The notes under the pieces: model-generated
What the model saw: the letters and a program-made list of their open reading frames with translations, nothing else
What the model was told of the DNA's origin: nothing
Database searches by the model: none
Part shown: positions 33,123 to 42,134 of the stretch, piece by piece
Position numbering within the stretch: position 1 is the first letter of the stretch
Layout: every line of letters starts with the position of its first letter
Source: JAKFDI01 sp036676235
Lineage (GTDB): Bacteria > Pseudomonadota > Gammaproteobacteria > Burkholderiales > Burkholderiaceae_C
Direction of reading: 5' to 3'
DNA length: 64,000 nt
NCBI GenBank assembly: GCA_036676235.1
Contig: JAKFDI010000021.1
Span: forward strand, 13,171 to 77,170
Made by a program: the position numbers and the translations under genes

Positions 33123-33175
33123 TTCTTGGCGTGACGGCTTGCCCGTCGCGCGAAGCGCCTGACCGAGCCGATGCG

Positions 33176-33667
33176 CTATGCCAGCGCGCAGCTCACCGCC
33201 TTCGCGCCCAGCAGTTCCACCACCACCTTCGGCTCGATGCCGATCAGAAATCCGCGCCGCCCGCCGTTGATGCAGATCGAGGGCAGCGCGAGCACGCTCT
33301 CTTCCACGTACACCGGCATCGCCCGCTTCGTGCCGAAAGGCGAGGTGCCGCCGATCTGGTAGCCGCTGTGGCGATGCGCTACCTCGGGCTTGCAGGGCTC
33401 GACCGACTTGGCGCCGATCTGCCGCGCGAGGTTCTTGGTGCTCACCTGTCGGTCGCCGTGCATCAGCACGATCAGCGGCTGCGCGCGTTCGTCCTGCATC
33501 ACCAGCGTCTTGATGACCTGGTGCTCGGGCACGCCGAGCTGGCGCGAGGATTCATCGGTGCCGCCGTGCTCAACGTATTCGTAGACGTGCTCGGTGAAGC
33601 CCACGCCGTGGCGGCGCAGGAAGGCCGTGGCCGGCGTCTCGCTCACATGCGGCGGCTTCTTCGCCAT
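33176..33667 (-). CDS. ybaK: Cys-tRNA(Pro)/Cys-tRNA(Cys) deacylase, YbaK/EbsC family
   Basis: 163 residues. YbaK-type editing domain: TPATAFLRRHGVGFTEHVYE, GVPEHQVIKTLVMQDE, VSTKNLARQIGAKSVEPCKP, and the GGTSPFGTKRAMPVYVEESV segment with the catalytic-type Lys and the G-x-x-S-P-F-G-x-x-x-x-x-P motif. It hydrolyses mischarged Cys-tRNA(Pro) in trans with prolyl-tRNA synthetase. Cytoplasmic. The aldo/keto reductase gene is 8 bp upstream in the same direction, so the two probably share a transcript. Confidence 0.93.
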   Translation of the reverse strand: MAKKPPHVSETPATAFLRRHGVGFTEHVYEYVEHGGTDESSRQLGVPEHQVIKTLVMQDERAQPLIVLMHGDRQVSTKNLARQIGAKSVEPCKPEVAHRHSGYQIGGTSPFGTKRAMPVYVEESVLALPSICINGGRRGFLIGIEPKVVVELLGAKAVSCALA

Positions 33668-33674
33668 CGCGGCC

Positions 33675-34730
33675 TCATTGCGCAGGGTCGCGCTGTGTCC
33701 AGCGGATGGCGTCGATGGCGGTCAGCAGCTCGAGCGAGAGCGGCGGCACGGCCCAAGCGTCAAGGTTCTCATCGAGCTGGGCCTGCGTGGTGACGCCGAT
33801 GATGGTGCTCGCCACGCGCCAGTTGTCGCGGCAGAAGGCGAGCGCGAGCTGCGTGGGCGTGAGGCCGTGTTCACGCGCCAGCGTGTTGTAGCGGCGCGCC
33901 GCGTCCAGCGATTCAGGGCGGCCCCAGCGCTGCTTGCGCATGCTCTCGAAGGTCGCGAGCCGCCCCGGCGCGCCCTGCAGGCCGGCCGCGTCGTACTTGC
34001 CCGTGAGCAGCCCGAAGCCGAGCGGCGAATACGCGAGCAGCGACACGTCGTGGCGGTGCATGGTCTCGTCGAGCCCGTTGTCGAGCGAACGGTTGATGAG
34101 GCAGTACGGGTTCTGCACCGTCGCCACGCGCGGCAGGCCGTGCTGTTCGGCCAGCCGCACGAATTCGGCCACGCCGTGGGGCGTCTCGTTCGACAGGCCG
34201 ATGGCGCGCACCTTGCCGGCCTTGATGAGCGCGGCAAAAGCGTCGAGTTGCTCGTGGATGCTGGTGAGCGCCTCGTCCTTCGCCGGATCGAAGTAGATCG
34301 AGCCGAAGGTCGGCGCGTTACGGATCGGCCAGTGGATCTGGTAGAGGTCGATGCAGTCGGTCTGCAGCCGTTTCAGGCTCGCGTCGCAGGCGGCGGCGAT
34401 GTCGGCGGGCGTGACATCGCGGCGGCCTTCGCGGATCCACGGCATGCCGCGCGAGGGGCCGGCGACCTTGCTCGCGAGCACCACCTTGGCCCGCATCCCA
34501 GGGCGGCTCGCGAACCAGCGCCCGAGGATGGTTTCGGTGGCGCCGCTGGTTTCGGCGCGTGCCGGCACGGGGTACATCTCGGCGGCGTCGAGGAAGTCGA
34601 TGCCGCGTTCCACCGCATGGTCGAGGATGGCGTGCGACGTGGCCTCATCGACCTGCTGGCCAAAGGTCATGGTGCCGAGGCAGACGGGGGTGACGCGCAG
34701 GTCGCTGCGCCCGAGGGTGATGGTTTGCAT
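33675..34730 (-). CDS. Aldo/keto reductase, Tas-like
   Basis: 351 residues from the ATG at 34730; a start at 34754 would add eight residues with no family match. AKR motifs: LGTMTFGQQVDEATSHAILD, catalytic Asp and Tyr in DFLDAAEMYP, catalytic Lys in VVLASKVAG, His in LYQIHWP, GLSNETP and the C-terminal cofactor region STIIGVTTQAQLDENLDA. It reduces aldehydes or ketones with NADPH; the natural substrate of the Tas subgroup is unclear. It lies 24 bp downstream of the acyl-CoA synthetase and 8 bp upstream of ybaK, suggesting a three-gene minus-strand unit. Confidence 0.92.
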   Translation of the reverse strand: MQTITLGRSDLRVTPVCLGTMTFGQQVDEATSHAILDHAVERGIDFLDAAEMYPVPARAETSGATETILGRWFASRPGMRAKVVLASKVAGPSRGMPWIREGRRDVTPADIAAACDASLKRLQTDCIDLYQIHWPIRNAPTFGSIYFDPAKDEALTSIHEQLDAFAALIKAGKVRAIGLSNETPHGVAEFVRLAEQHGLPRVATVQNPYCLINRSLDNGLDETMHRHDVSLLAYSPLGFGLLTGKYDAAGLQGAPGRLATFESMRKQRWGRPESLDAARRYNTLAREHGLTPTQLALAFCRDNWRVASTIIGVTTQAQLDENLDAWAVPPLSLELLTAIDAIRWTQRDPAQ

Positions 34731-34754
34731 GCGGCCAAGTTTGCCGCAGGCCAC

Positions 34755-36554
34755 TCAGCCCTGCTGCCGTGCCCGTTCTTCTTCCTGCAGCCGCAGCACG
34801 CGCCGTTGCACCTTGCCGGTGGTCGTCATCGGCAGCGCGGCTATGAACTCGATCTCCTTCGGGTATTCGTAGGGCGCAAGCTTGCCGCGCACGTGTTCCT
34901 GCAGTTGCGCGATGAGCGCCTCGCTCGCGTCGAAGCCGGGCGCCAGCACCACGAAGGCCTTGACCAGCGCGCCGCGCTCGCGGTCGGGCTTGGGGATGAC
35001 CGCCGCATTCGCCACCGCCGCGTGCTTGACGAGGCAGTTCTCGATCTCGCTCGGCCCCACGCGGTAGCCGGCCACCTTGAACATGTCGTCGCTGCGCCCC
35101 TGGTACCAGAGGTAGCCCTCCTCGTCCATCACGGCCATGTCGCCGGTGCGGCACCACGAGTCGTCCGGGTCGCCGGTGAACTTGGCGCGCGTGGCGCCGT
35201 CGTTCTTCCAGTAGCCGAGGAAGAAGATGGGGTCGGGCGCGCCGTGCACGTCGCGCCGGTGCAGCGCCACGTCGCCCGGCGTGCCGCGCGGGCATTCGCG
35301 GCCCTCGTCGTCGATCACTGCCACGCGGTGGCCGGGGTAGGGCCGGCCCATGCTGCCGGGACGCGCCGGCCAGCCGCGCTGCACACGGCCCTGCGCGTCG
35401 ATGTGGCGGCCGCAGTTGCCGACGATGTAGTTCACCTCGGTCTGGCCGAACATCTCGTTGACGATCACGTCGAGCTCGTCGCGGCACCAGGCGAACACCG
35501 CATCGCCCACGGCTTCGCCGGCACTCATGATGGCCTGCAGGTTCAGCGCGTAGTCATGGCGCGGGTGCGGCACGGCCTTCATCATGGCCTTCAGCGCCGT
35601 GGGAAAGAGGAAGGTGTGCGTCACGCCGTGGCGCGCCATCAGCTCGAAGGCACGTTCGGGCGAGAAACGGCCCGAGCCGGCCACGATGGGGCGGCCGAAG
35701 TACAGCGTGGGCAGCAGCGCATCCATCAACCCGCCGGTCCAGGCCCAGTCGGCTGGAGACCAGAAGACGCTGTGCGTCTCCAGGCCGAGTCTCGGGCCGT
35801 CCAGCCGCCACTCGACCTTGCCCGGCGCCAGGCGCGACTCGAAGCCGAACCAGTTCTGGCTCGCCACGAAGCCGGGCAGGTTGCCGATGAGCGCCCGGTG
35901 CGGAATCAGCGCGCCCTTGGGCGGGCCGGTGGTGCCGCTGGTGTAGACGAGCACGGCGGCTTCGTCGGCCTTGGTGCGCACGGCCTCGAACGCGGCGGAC
36001 TGCTGCAGCAGCGCGGCCTGCCAGTCGACGTCGCCGCGGCCTTCGGCCCGGCCGACCGCCACCACGCTCGCAAGCCCCGGGCAGGCCGCGCGCGCGGCGC
36101 GCACGTTGTCGATGCCGCTTTCGTCGACGATGGCCACGCGCGCCTCGCTGTGGTTGATGCGGTATTCCAGCGCCTCCGGCCCGAAGAGCATCGACAGCGG
36201 CATCGCCACGGCACCGAGCTGGTAGACGGCCATGTGCGCGATGGCGGTCTCGAAGCGCTGCGGCATGACGATCGCCACCCGGTCGCCGCGCTGCACGCCC
36301 AGCGCCCGCAGCGCATGCGACAGGCGGTTGGCCTCGGCCTGCAGTTCGCCGTAGCGCAGATGCGTGAGGCGCCCGGCGTCGTCGTGGATCACGGCCACGG
36401 CCTGCGGGGTGTCGCGCGCCCAGCGGGCGCAGCACAGGTCCGCGATGTTGAACTGGGGTGGCACCTGCCAGCGGAAGTCGGCGTGCAGCGCCGCGTGGTG
36501 GTCGTCGGTAAGCTTGCTCGCTTCGCCCGCTTCTGTCTTCGTGCGCTTGGTCAT
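34755..36554 (-). CDS. AMP-dependent acyl-CoA synthetase
   Basis: 599 residues from the ATG at 36554. ANL-superfamily motifs: P-loop VYTSGTTGPPKGALIPHRA, SPADWAWTGGLMDALLPTLY, A5-type EMFGQTEVNYIVGN, the RTGDMAVMDEEGY and RSDDMFKVAGYRVGPSEIE hinge, and the catalytic Lys in TTTGKVQRR. Overall sequence (FNIADLCCARWARD; YQLGAVAMPLSMLFGPEALE) is closest to acetyl/medium-chain acyl-CoA synthetases of the AcsM type. It activates a carboxylic acid to its CoA ester via acyl-AMP; substrate not determined. The aldo/keto reductase gene follows. A 207-bp divergent region separates it from the HD-GYP-like gene. Confidence 0.92.
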   Translation of the reverse strand: MTKRTKTEAGEASKLTDDHHAALHADFRWQVPPQFNIADLCCARWARDTPQAVAVIHDDAGRLTHLRYGELQAEANRLSHALRALGVQRGDRVAIVMPQRFETAIAHMAVYQLGAVAMPLSMLFGPEALEYRINHSEARVAIVDESGIDNVRAARAACPGLASVVAVGRAEGRGDVDWQAALLQQSAAFEAVRTKADEAAVLVYTSGTTGPPKGALIPHRALIGNLPGFVASQNWFGFESRLAPGKVEWRLDGPRLGLETHSVFWSPADWAWTGGLMDALLPTLYFGRPIVAGSGRFSPERAFELMARHGVTHTFLFPTALKAMMKAVPHPRHDYALNLQAIMSAGEAVGDAVFAWCRDELDVIVNEMFGQTEVNYIVGNCGRHIDAQGRVQRGWPARPGSMGRPYPGHRVAVIDDEGRECPRGTPGDVALHRRDVHGAPDPIFFLGYWKNDGATRAKFTGDPDDSWCRTGDMAVMDEEGYLWYQGRSDDMFKVAGYRVGPSEIENCLVKHAAVANAAVIPKPDRERGALVKAFVVLAPGFDASEALIAQLQEHVRGKLAPYEYPKEIEFIAALPMTTTGKVQRRVLRLQEEERARQQG

Positions 36555-36761
36555 CGTGTCGTTGTTTTCGATTCCATCGTGCCGGACAGCCTGCTCGCCG
36601 CCGATCGCAGCACCGATTGTGTGCAGGAAGTCGCACCCGCAGAGAAGCGTCTGGCGTAAACCCCGATGCTCCACATCAAGTCGTTCACCGGCCGACCGAT
36701 AGACCCATGAAAAGCTGCATGGCTCGCCAGCCGGCGATGTGCGGCACAAAAAAAACTCGAG

Positions 36762-37886
36762 ATGAAATATTCGCCGCTGGCGGCTTTCAGCCACAGGATA
36801 GAGCTTGGGCAGCCCCTGCCCTTCGACGTCCATCACCCCGACCGCACGGTGCTTCTTGCGCGCGGTCAGGTGATCCATACGCAGGAGCAGCTCACCGTCC
36901 TGCAGGAGCGCGGCGCCGTGGTGAACACGGGGGAACTGAACGGTCGCCGCCCGGGCGCGCGTGCCACCACGTCGAATGCCGCACCGGTGCTGTGGAACGT
37001 ATGCATGGAGCGTGTCGATCGCGCACTGCGGCTTGCCACGCCCGACGATTTCCTGGACACGCTGGACGACGCGATCAGGCCGGTGCTCGGCTTGATCGAA
37101 CGCGACCCGGACCTTGCGATCTTCCAGGTGCTCCGTGAAGGCTCGGCGGGCCAGGTGCACTATGGCATCGCGCACTCGCTGCATGCGGCCATCACCAGCC
37201 ATCTCGTGGCCACCCGCCTCGGCTGGAGCGCTGACGACACGCTGTGCGTGTTCAAGGCGGCGCTCACGATGAACATCTCCATGCTCGATCTTCAGCAGCG
37301 CCTGGCCACGCAGATGTCGCCGCCGACATCGAGCCAGCGCGAGGCGATCGAGGCGCATCCGCTTCGCAGCGTCGCGATGCTCGAGAACGCCGGCGTCACC
37401 GACGGGCCATGGCTCGACGCCGTGGCGCAGCACCATGAAATGCCCGATGGCACGGGCTATCCGCGGCGCCTGCAGCGGGTGTGCGAATTCGCCGAGCTGG
37501 TGCGCCGAGCCGATGTCTACACCGCCCGGCTCAGCGCGCGTGCCAGCCGGGGCGCCCTGTCGGCCGACGACGCGGTGCGCGAGATGTTCAAGCGCGACGC
37601 CGGCCACCCGATGGCGGCGGCGCTGGCCAAGGAGTTCGGCGTGTACCCGCCCGGCTGCTACGTGGCGCTCGCGTCGGGCGAGATCGGCGTGGTGATCAAG
37701 CGCGGCGACAACCTCGCCAAACCCGTCGTCGCGGTGATGGTCAGCATCCGCGGCGAGCCGGTCGTCGAGCCGGTGCGCCGCGACAGCGCCCAGCCCGAGT
37801 ACGGCATCGTCAGCGTGGTGAGCGAAAAGAGCGTGCGGGTGCGCGTGCCGAAGGAGGCGCTGCTGGCGCAGGCAAGCGGCGCCTGA
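36762..37886 (+). CDS. HD-GYP-like protein with a lost HD metal motif
   Basis: 374 residues from the ATG at 36762, with only a weak upstream purine tract. An N-terminal segment of about 100 residues (PLPFDVHHPDRTVLLARGQV) is followed by an HD-GYP-like core. The first His is in YGIAHSLHAAITSHLVATRL and the late HHEMPDGTGYP (about 224-234) matches the H-H-E-x-x-D-G-x-G-Y-P signature. The central H-D-I-G-K is replaced by LTMNISMLDLQ (about 165-175). Active members hydrolyse cyclic di-GMP; without the HD pair this one may have reduced or no activity and might act as a binding protein. Cytoplasmic, with no receiver domain. Confidence 0.85.
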   Translation: MKYSPLAAFSHRIELGQPLPFDVHHPDRTVLLARGQVIHTQEQLTVLQERGAVVNTGELNGRRPGARATTSNAAPVLWNVCMERVDRALRLATPDDFLDTLDDAIRPVLGLIERDPDLAIFQVLREGSAGQVHYGIAHSLHAAITSHLVATRLGWSADDTLCVFKAALTMNISMLDLQQRLATQMSPPTSSQREAIEAHPLRSVAMLENAGVTDGPWLDAVAQHHEMPDGTGYPRRLQRVCEFAELVRRADVYTARLSARASRGALSADDAVREMFKRDAGHPMAAALAKEFGVYPPGCYVALASGEIGVVIKRGDNLAKPVVAVMVSIRGEPVVEPVRRDSAQPEYGIVSVVSEKSVRVRVPKEALLAQASGA

Positions 37887-37902
37887 CGGCCGGCCACCGT
37901 GT

Positions 37903-38430
37903 TCAGGCGCCCTTGAACGCCTGCAGCTCGTCGCCGGCGATGCGGCAGATGCGCCAGTCGGGCATCACGGTCGCGCCCATCTTTTCGTAGAAGCGGATGG
38001 CGTTCTCGTTCCAGTCGAGCACGCTCCACTCGAAGCGGCCGTAGCCGCGCTCGGCGGCCAGGCGCCCGAGCCGCGTCAGCATGGCGCGGCCGATGCCGCT
38101 GCCGCGGTGCGCGGGCTTCACGTACAGGTCTTCGAGATAGAGACCCGGCTGCGCGAGAAAGGTGGAGAAGTTGGTGAAGAAGAGCGCGAAGGCGACGACC
38201 GTACTCTCGCCGGGTGCCGCGCGGGCCGCCGGCACCTCGGCCACGACGGCTTCGGCGGCGGCCTTCTCGCCGAAGAGCTGGGGCCGCAGCTTCTCGGGCG
38301 TGACCTGCAGCAGGTGCGTGAGCTTCTCGAATTCGGCCAGCTCGCGGATGAGCGAGACGATGGGGCTCACATCGCGCAGTTCGGCATTGCGCAGGATGAA
38401 CGACGGAGGTTCGGTGGGGGCATTCGACAT
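37903..38430 (-). CDS. GNAT family N-acetyltransferase
   Basis: 175 residues from the ATG at 38430 (SNAPTEPPSFILRNAELRDV). The GNAT core shows ELRDVSPIVSLIRELAEFEK, the strand with LYLEDLYVKPAHRG, the acetyl-CoA loop GSGIGRAMLTRLGRLA, and WNENAIRFYEKMGA. The arrangement resembles the spermidine/diamine acetyltransferase-like subgroup (SSAT-like), but the substrate cannot be fixed. Its 3' end faces the HD-GYP-like gene and its 5' end is divergent from the alpha/beta hydrolase (108 bp). Confidence 0.9.
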   Translation of the reverse strand: MSNAPTEPPSFILRNAELRDVSPIVSLIRELAEFEKLTHLLQVTPEKLRPQLFGEKAAAEAVVAEVPAARAAPGESTVVAFALFFTNFSTFLAQPGLYLEDLYVKPAHRGSGIGRAMLTRLGRLAAERGYGRFEWSVLDWNENAIRFYEKMGATVMPDWRICRIAGDELQAFKGA

Positions 38431-38538
38431 CGCGCGATTGTCGCCGTGGCCGATGCGGCGTGCCGGCCCGAGGCCTTGTCGCTTGCCTTGTCGCTGCGCC
38501 GACAGCGCCACGGCAGGCCCGCTTCTATAGTCGTCGCC

Positions 38539-39450
38539 ATGACTTTCACGCCCTATGTTCCACGGCGCGTCGCGAAGAGCCGCTTCGCCGAACTGCGCGG
38601 CCTGCGCCACCACCTGATCGAATGGGGAGACCCTGCCCTCGCGTCGCCCGAGCGCCCGACGCTCGTCATGCTTCACGGCTGGATGGACGTGGCGGCGTCG
38701 TTCCAGTTCGTGGTCGACGCCCTGGCCGAGGATCGCCACATCGTGTCGATCGACTGGCGCGGCTTCGGCCTCACCGAACGGCCCGGCGCCGACAGCTACT
38801 GGTTCGCCGACTACCTGGGCGACCTCGACGCCCTGCTCGACTCATTGAACCCGCCCGGCCCCATCGACCTGCTCGGCCACAGCATGGGCGGCAACGTGGT
38901 GTCGATGTACGCGGGCATCCGGCCCGAGCGCATCCGACGCCTGATCAACCTCGAAGGCTTCGGCCTGCCGGCCTCCAAGCCCGAGAACGCGCCCGGCACC
39001 TACGCGCGATGGCTCGATGAGTTGAAGCAGCCCGCGCGCATGCGCACCTACGACAGCGCGGCGCAGGTCGCGCAGCGCCTGCAGCAGAACAACCCGCTGC
39101 TGCCCGCCGACCGCGCCGCGTGGCTGGCGCCGCACTGGTCGCGCCGGCGCCACGACGGCCAGTGGGAAATCCTCGGCGATCCGGCGCACAAGCGGCGCAA
39201 CCCGGTGCAGTACCAGGTGCAGGAGGTGCTGGCCTGCTGGAAGCGCATCACTGCGCCGGTGCTGTGGGTCGAGGGCGACCAGACCGACCAGCACAAGCGC
39301 TGGGGCGAGAACTACACGCGGGCCGATTTCGACGCGCGGCTGAACGTGCTGGCGAGCGTGGAGAAGCACCTGCTCTCGCCCGCCGGCCACATGCTGCATC
39401 ACGACCAGCCGCAGGCGCTGGCAGCGATCCTGGAGCGCTTCCTCGCCTGA
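38539..39450 (+). CDS. Alpha/beta hydrolase
   Basis: 303 residues from the ATG at 38539. Alpha/beta-hydrolase fold: oxyanion LVMLHGWMDVAASFQFVVD, DWRGFGLTERP, nucleophile Ser in DLLGHSMGGNV, an acidic residue in VLWVEGDQTD and the catalytic His in SPAGHMLHHDQP. Cytoplasmic. It resembles lipase/esterase and epoxide-hydrolase-like members with H-G-W-M-D-V; no substrate can be given. The exonuclease gene converges with a gap of 3 bp, so the two transcripts must overlap. Confidence 0.9.
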   Translation: MTFTPYVPRRVAKSRFAELRGLRHHLIEWGDPALASPERPTLVMLHGWMDVAASFQFVVDALAEDRHIVSIDWRGFGLTERPGADSYWFADYLGDLDALLDSLNPPGPIDLLGHSMGGNVVSMYAGIRPERIRRLINLEGFGLPASKPENAPGTYARWLDELKQPARMRTYDSAAQVAQRLQQNNPLLPADRAAWLAPHWSRRRHDGQWEILGDPAHKRRNPVQYQVQEVLACWKRITAPVLWVEGDQTDQHKRWGENYTRADFDARLNVLASVEKHLLSPAGHMLHHDQPQALAAILERFLA

Positions 39451-39453
39451 CGC

Positions 39454-40128
39454 TCAGGCGGGCCGCTCCAGCCAGCGCCGCTGCGCGGCAAAGCGCCGCA
39501 ACGCGCGGAAATCGCTGACTCGGCCTTGTGCCATCGCCCGCGGCCAGAGCGCGAGCAGCATCTCGGCGGTGGCGAAGGCATCGGCCGCCGCCTGATGCCG
39601 CCGGGCGCAGGGGATGCGCAGATGTGCCAGCCAGTCGTCGAGCGTGCGCGCCGGTACATCGGGCGACACCACCTCGGCCACGTGTTCCAGATCGAGCCAG
39701 GGGCCGCGCAGGCGCCGGCCCAGCGCAGCCGACATGGCTCGGGCGACGAGCGCCTCGTCGAAGGCGGCATGAAAGGCGATCAGCGGCGAGTCGCCGACCC
39801 AGCGCTCGAACGCCTGAAGCGCGGCCTCGGGCGTCACCCCACCGCGCTGCGCGCCGAGGCCGAGGCCGTGCAGCAGGATGTTTGGCCGGTCAGCCGGCAC
39901 CACGTCGCCATCGTGTCGCAGCACGACATCGAAGCTGTCGGCCGGCATGAGACGCAGCGTCGCCGCCGATGCTCCCGGCTGCCACCGCACCGCCGTCCCG
40001 GCAATGGCCAGCAGCCTGTCGTGCCGAGGGTCGAGCCCGCTCGATTCAGTGTCGACGACCACCCAGCGAGAGTCGTCCCGCGGCGCTGAACCGGGCCACG
40101 CGCGTCGCAGGCGCTCCGTCCAGTTCAT
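39454..40128 (-). CDS. DnaQ-like 3'-5' exonuclease
   Basis: 224 residues. DEDDh exonuclease motifs: Exo I VVVDTESSGLDP (D-x-E), Exo II IAFHAAFDEALV, and Exo III with RRHQAAADAFATAEML (H-x4-D). A basic N-terminus (TERLRRAWPG) precedes Exo I. In many proteobacteria a PolC/DnaQ-like exonuclease of this size follows a CBS-DUF294 gene and an SLC5 symporter, as here. It would remove 3' nucleotides from DNA or RNA; the cellular target is unknown. Its ATG overlaps the stop of the CBS-DUF294 gene by 4 bp, so they are translationally coupled. Confidence 0.9.
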   Translation of the reverse strand: MNWTERLRRAWPGSAPRDDSRWVVVDTESSGLDPRHDRLLAIAGTAVRWQPGASAATLRLMPADSFDVVLRHDGDVVPADRPNILLHGLGLGAQRGGVTPEAALQAFERWVGDSPLIAFHAAFDEALVARAMSAALGRRLRGPWLDLEHVAEVVSPDVPARTLDDWLAHLRIPCARRHQAAADAFATAEMLLALWPRAMAQGRVSDFRALRRFAAQRRWLERPA

Positions 40129-42047
40129 CGGTAGTAGTCGAGCTCGATGCGCTGCTGCAGCCGGCGGGCCATGCCGAGCGCCTCTTTCAGCACCCGGCGG
40201 TCGACGGTGTTAAGTGCGGCCACGTCGATCAGGTTCTGCGCCTGCGGGCTGTCGACGGCCTCGCGCGCGCCGCGGTCCATCTGCACGTCCAGCCGCAGCA
40301 TCTGCAGAAACTCGAAGCCGCGGACCCACGCCTCGCTCTCGTGCGCCGGCACCGCCATGCGGTCCGCGGCCGCTTCGAGCCGCTCGCGGGTATTGGTGGC
40401 CGCTATGCCGTGCGCCAGCGCGTACAGCCGTGCGGCATCGACGAAGAGCGCGGTGCCCCGCAGCTTCAGGTCGAGCACCTCGCGTGCGCCGATCCGGCGA
40501 GTGTCGACGGCGCCGAGCCAGTTCAGGGGCGCGCGGGTGCGCAGCGCGTTCTCCGCCATCTGCCGGATGAAGCGCGGCAGCGTCGGCGCGACGGCCTGCA
40601 TGAGTTCGGCGAGCGGCCGCGCCAGCTCGTGCCGGCCGGCGATGGCCCGCGCATCGAAAAAGATGGACGCCTTGAGCAGATCCTCCGGCTCGCCGCGTTC
40701 CATCCAGTGGTGGTATCGCTCGCACCATTCGTCGCTCGTCAGGCAGCAGTCGGGGTTGGACGCCATCACGTTGCCGCGGCACAGCGGATAGCCGCAGGCG
40801 TCGAGCGCCTCGTTCACCCGGCGGGCGAAGGCGAGCCAGGCCACACGGTCGCGCGCCGGCTGGTCGCTTGCGAACACCAGGCCGTTGTCCTGGTCGGTGG
40901 CGATCGTCTGCTCGCTGCGCCCCTCCGACCCAAAGGCGAGCCAGCAGGCGCGCGTCAGGTCGGCGCCGTGTTCGGCGGCCAGCAGCTGCACCAGGCGGTC
41001 GGTGAGCAGGTCGTTCAGCTGGCTGATGAGCTCGGTGAGCTGGCGCGCCCCCACGCCCTGCGCCAGCAGGTTGCGCGCGAAACGCCGGATGCCCTGCGCC
41101 TGCACCTGCAGCGTCCGCACATCGGGCGCCGCGCGGATGGCACTGCTCAGCTGCTTGGGCGACAGGCGATGCATGGCGAACAGGTCGCGTTCGGAAACCA
41201 TGCCCACCACCCGGCCGCCCTGCGTCACTGGCACATGCCGGATGCCATGGCGCGACATCAGCAAGGCCGCATCGAGCGCCGTGGCCTCGGCGCCGAGCGT
41301 GTGCACTGGCTGGCTCATCACCGCGGCGATCGGCGTGGACAGCGGCCGCTGCGGCAGGGCCACGCGACCGAGCACGTCGTGGCGCGTCAGGATGCCGAGC
41401 GCGCTGCCGGCGTCGTCGAGCACCAGCATCGAGCCAATGCCTCGCGCCTGCATCGTCGCAAGCGCCTGCTGCAGCGTCGTCTGGGGCGCGGTGCCGACGA
41501 CGGGCGTGCGCACGAGCGCGCCGAGCGCGGTTTCCATCGACTGCTCGGTGAGCGCCTGCGACGCGTACGCCGCCTGCAACGCCTGGCGCGACAGACGCAG
41601 ATAGCGCAGGTGCCGCTGGCGCAGGAACGCGGCAAGCGGCGCGCTGTCTTCGGCCAGCCGTGCGAAGGCCTCCGCGGTTACCAACAGGCAGAAGGTGTCG
41701 GCACGCGCGGTGTAGGTGGTCGTGACGGCGCGGCCTTCGAGCACGGCGCCGATGGGAAAGAGTTCCCCGGGCTCCACGTGGAAAGCCCCGGCGGCCTCGC
41801 CTGCGCCGGGCTCTCCGCTCACGCCGCCCCTGCGCAGCATGAACACCTGCGAAACCGCGGCGCCGCCCGGAGCCAGTACGGTTTCACCGGGTGCGAAATA
41901 GGCTTCGGTCGCTTCCGCGATGAACTGGTCGACGTGCGGCTCACTCATCTGCGAGAACGGTGCGTGGTGCATGAGTTCGTCCCGCAGGGCCGCGATCACG
42001 CTGGGCGCGGGCGTCGCCGGGGCGCGTGGCGTGGCGTGGTTGTTCAT
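40125..42047 (-). CDS. Cyclic-nucleotide-binding/CBS/DUF294 putative nucleotidyltransferase
   Basis: 640 residues from the ATG at 42047. Domains in order: cNMP-binding-like (about 20-140, FAPGETVLAPGGAAVSQVFM), paired CBS domains (about 165-300, MQARGIGSMLVLDDAGSALG and MSRHGIRHVPVTQGG), a DUF294 nucleotidyltransferase-like domain with FGSEGRSEQTIATDQDNGLV (GlnD-like G-S-x(n)-D-x-D), and a DUF294 C-terminal domain. Family proteins are thought to sense nucleotides and are genetically linked to SLC5 transporters. It overlaps the exonuclease gene downstream. A strong terminator separates it from the symporter, so it may have its own promoter at 42048-42068 or rely on readthrough. Confidence 0.92.
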   Translation of the reverse strand: MNNHATPRAPATPAPSVIAALRDELMHHAPFSQMSEPHVDQFIAEATEAYFAPGETVLAPGGAAVSQVFMLRRGGVSGEPGAGEAAGAFHVEPGELFPIGAVLEGRAVTTTYTARADTFCLLVTAEAFARLAEDSAPLAAFLRQRHLRYLRLSRQALQAAYASQALTEQSMETALGALVRTPVVGTAPQTTLQQALATMQARGIGSMLVLDDAGSALGILTRHDVLGRVALPQRPLSTPIAAVMSQPVHTLGAEATALDAALLMSRHGIRHVPVTQGGRVVGMVSERDLFAMHRLSPKQLSSAIRAAPDVRTLQVQAQGIRRFARNLLAQGVGARQLTELISQLNDLLTDRLVQLLAAEHGADLTRACWLAFGSEGRSEQTIATDQDNGLVFASDQPARDRVAWLAFARRVNEALDACGYPLCRGNVMASNPDCCLTSDEWCERYHHWMERGEPEDLLKASIFFDARAIAGRHELARPLAELMQAVAPTLPRFIRQMAENALRTRAPLNWLGAVDTRRIGAREVLDLKLRGTALFVDAARLYALAHGIAATNTRERLEAAADRMAVPAHESEAWVRGFEFLQMLRLDVQMDRGAREAVDSPQAQNLIDVAALNTVDRRVLKEALGMARRLQQRIELDYYR

Positions 42048-42068
42048 CGTTCGCACCTGTGTCCGCCA

Positions 42069-42101
42069 AGAAAAAACGGCCCCGCCGGGTGGGCGGGGCC
42101 G
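42069..42101 (-). terminator. Rho-independent terminator after the symporter gene
   Basis: A 10-bp GC stem (42077-42086 with 42092-42101, 5-base loop) followed on the minus strand by a T-run (42076-42071 and beyond). It lies 34 bp past the symporter stop and 22 bp before the CBS-DUF294 start, so it should limit readthrough between them. Confidence 0.85.
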
Positions 42102-42134
42102 CATGTCCCGTCAAGGGACCAGATCTGCTTCGAG

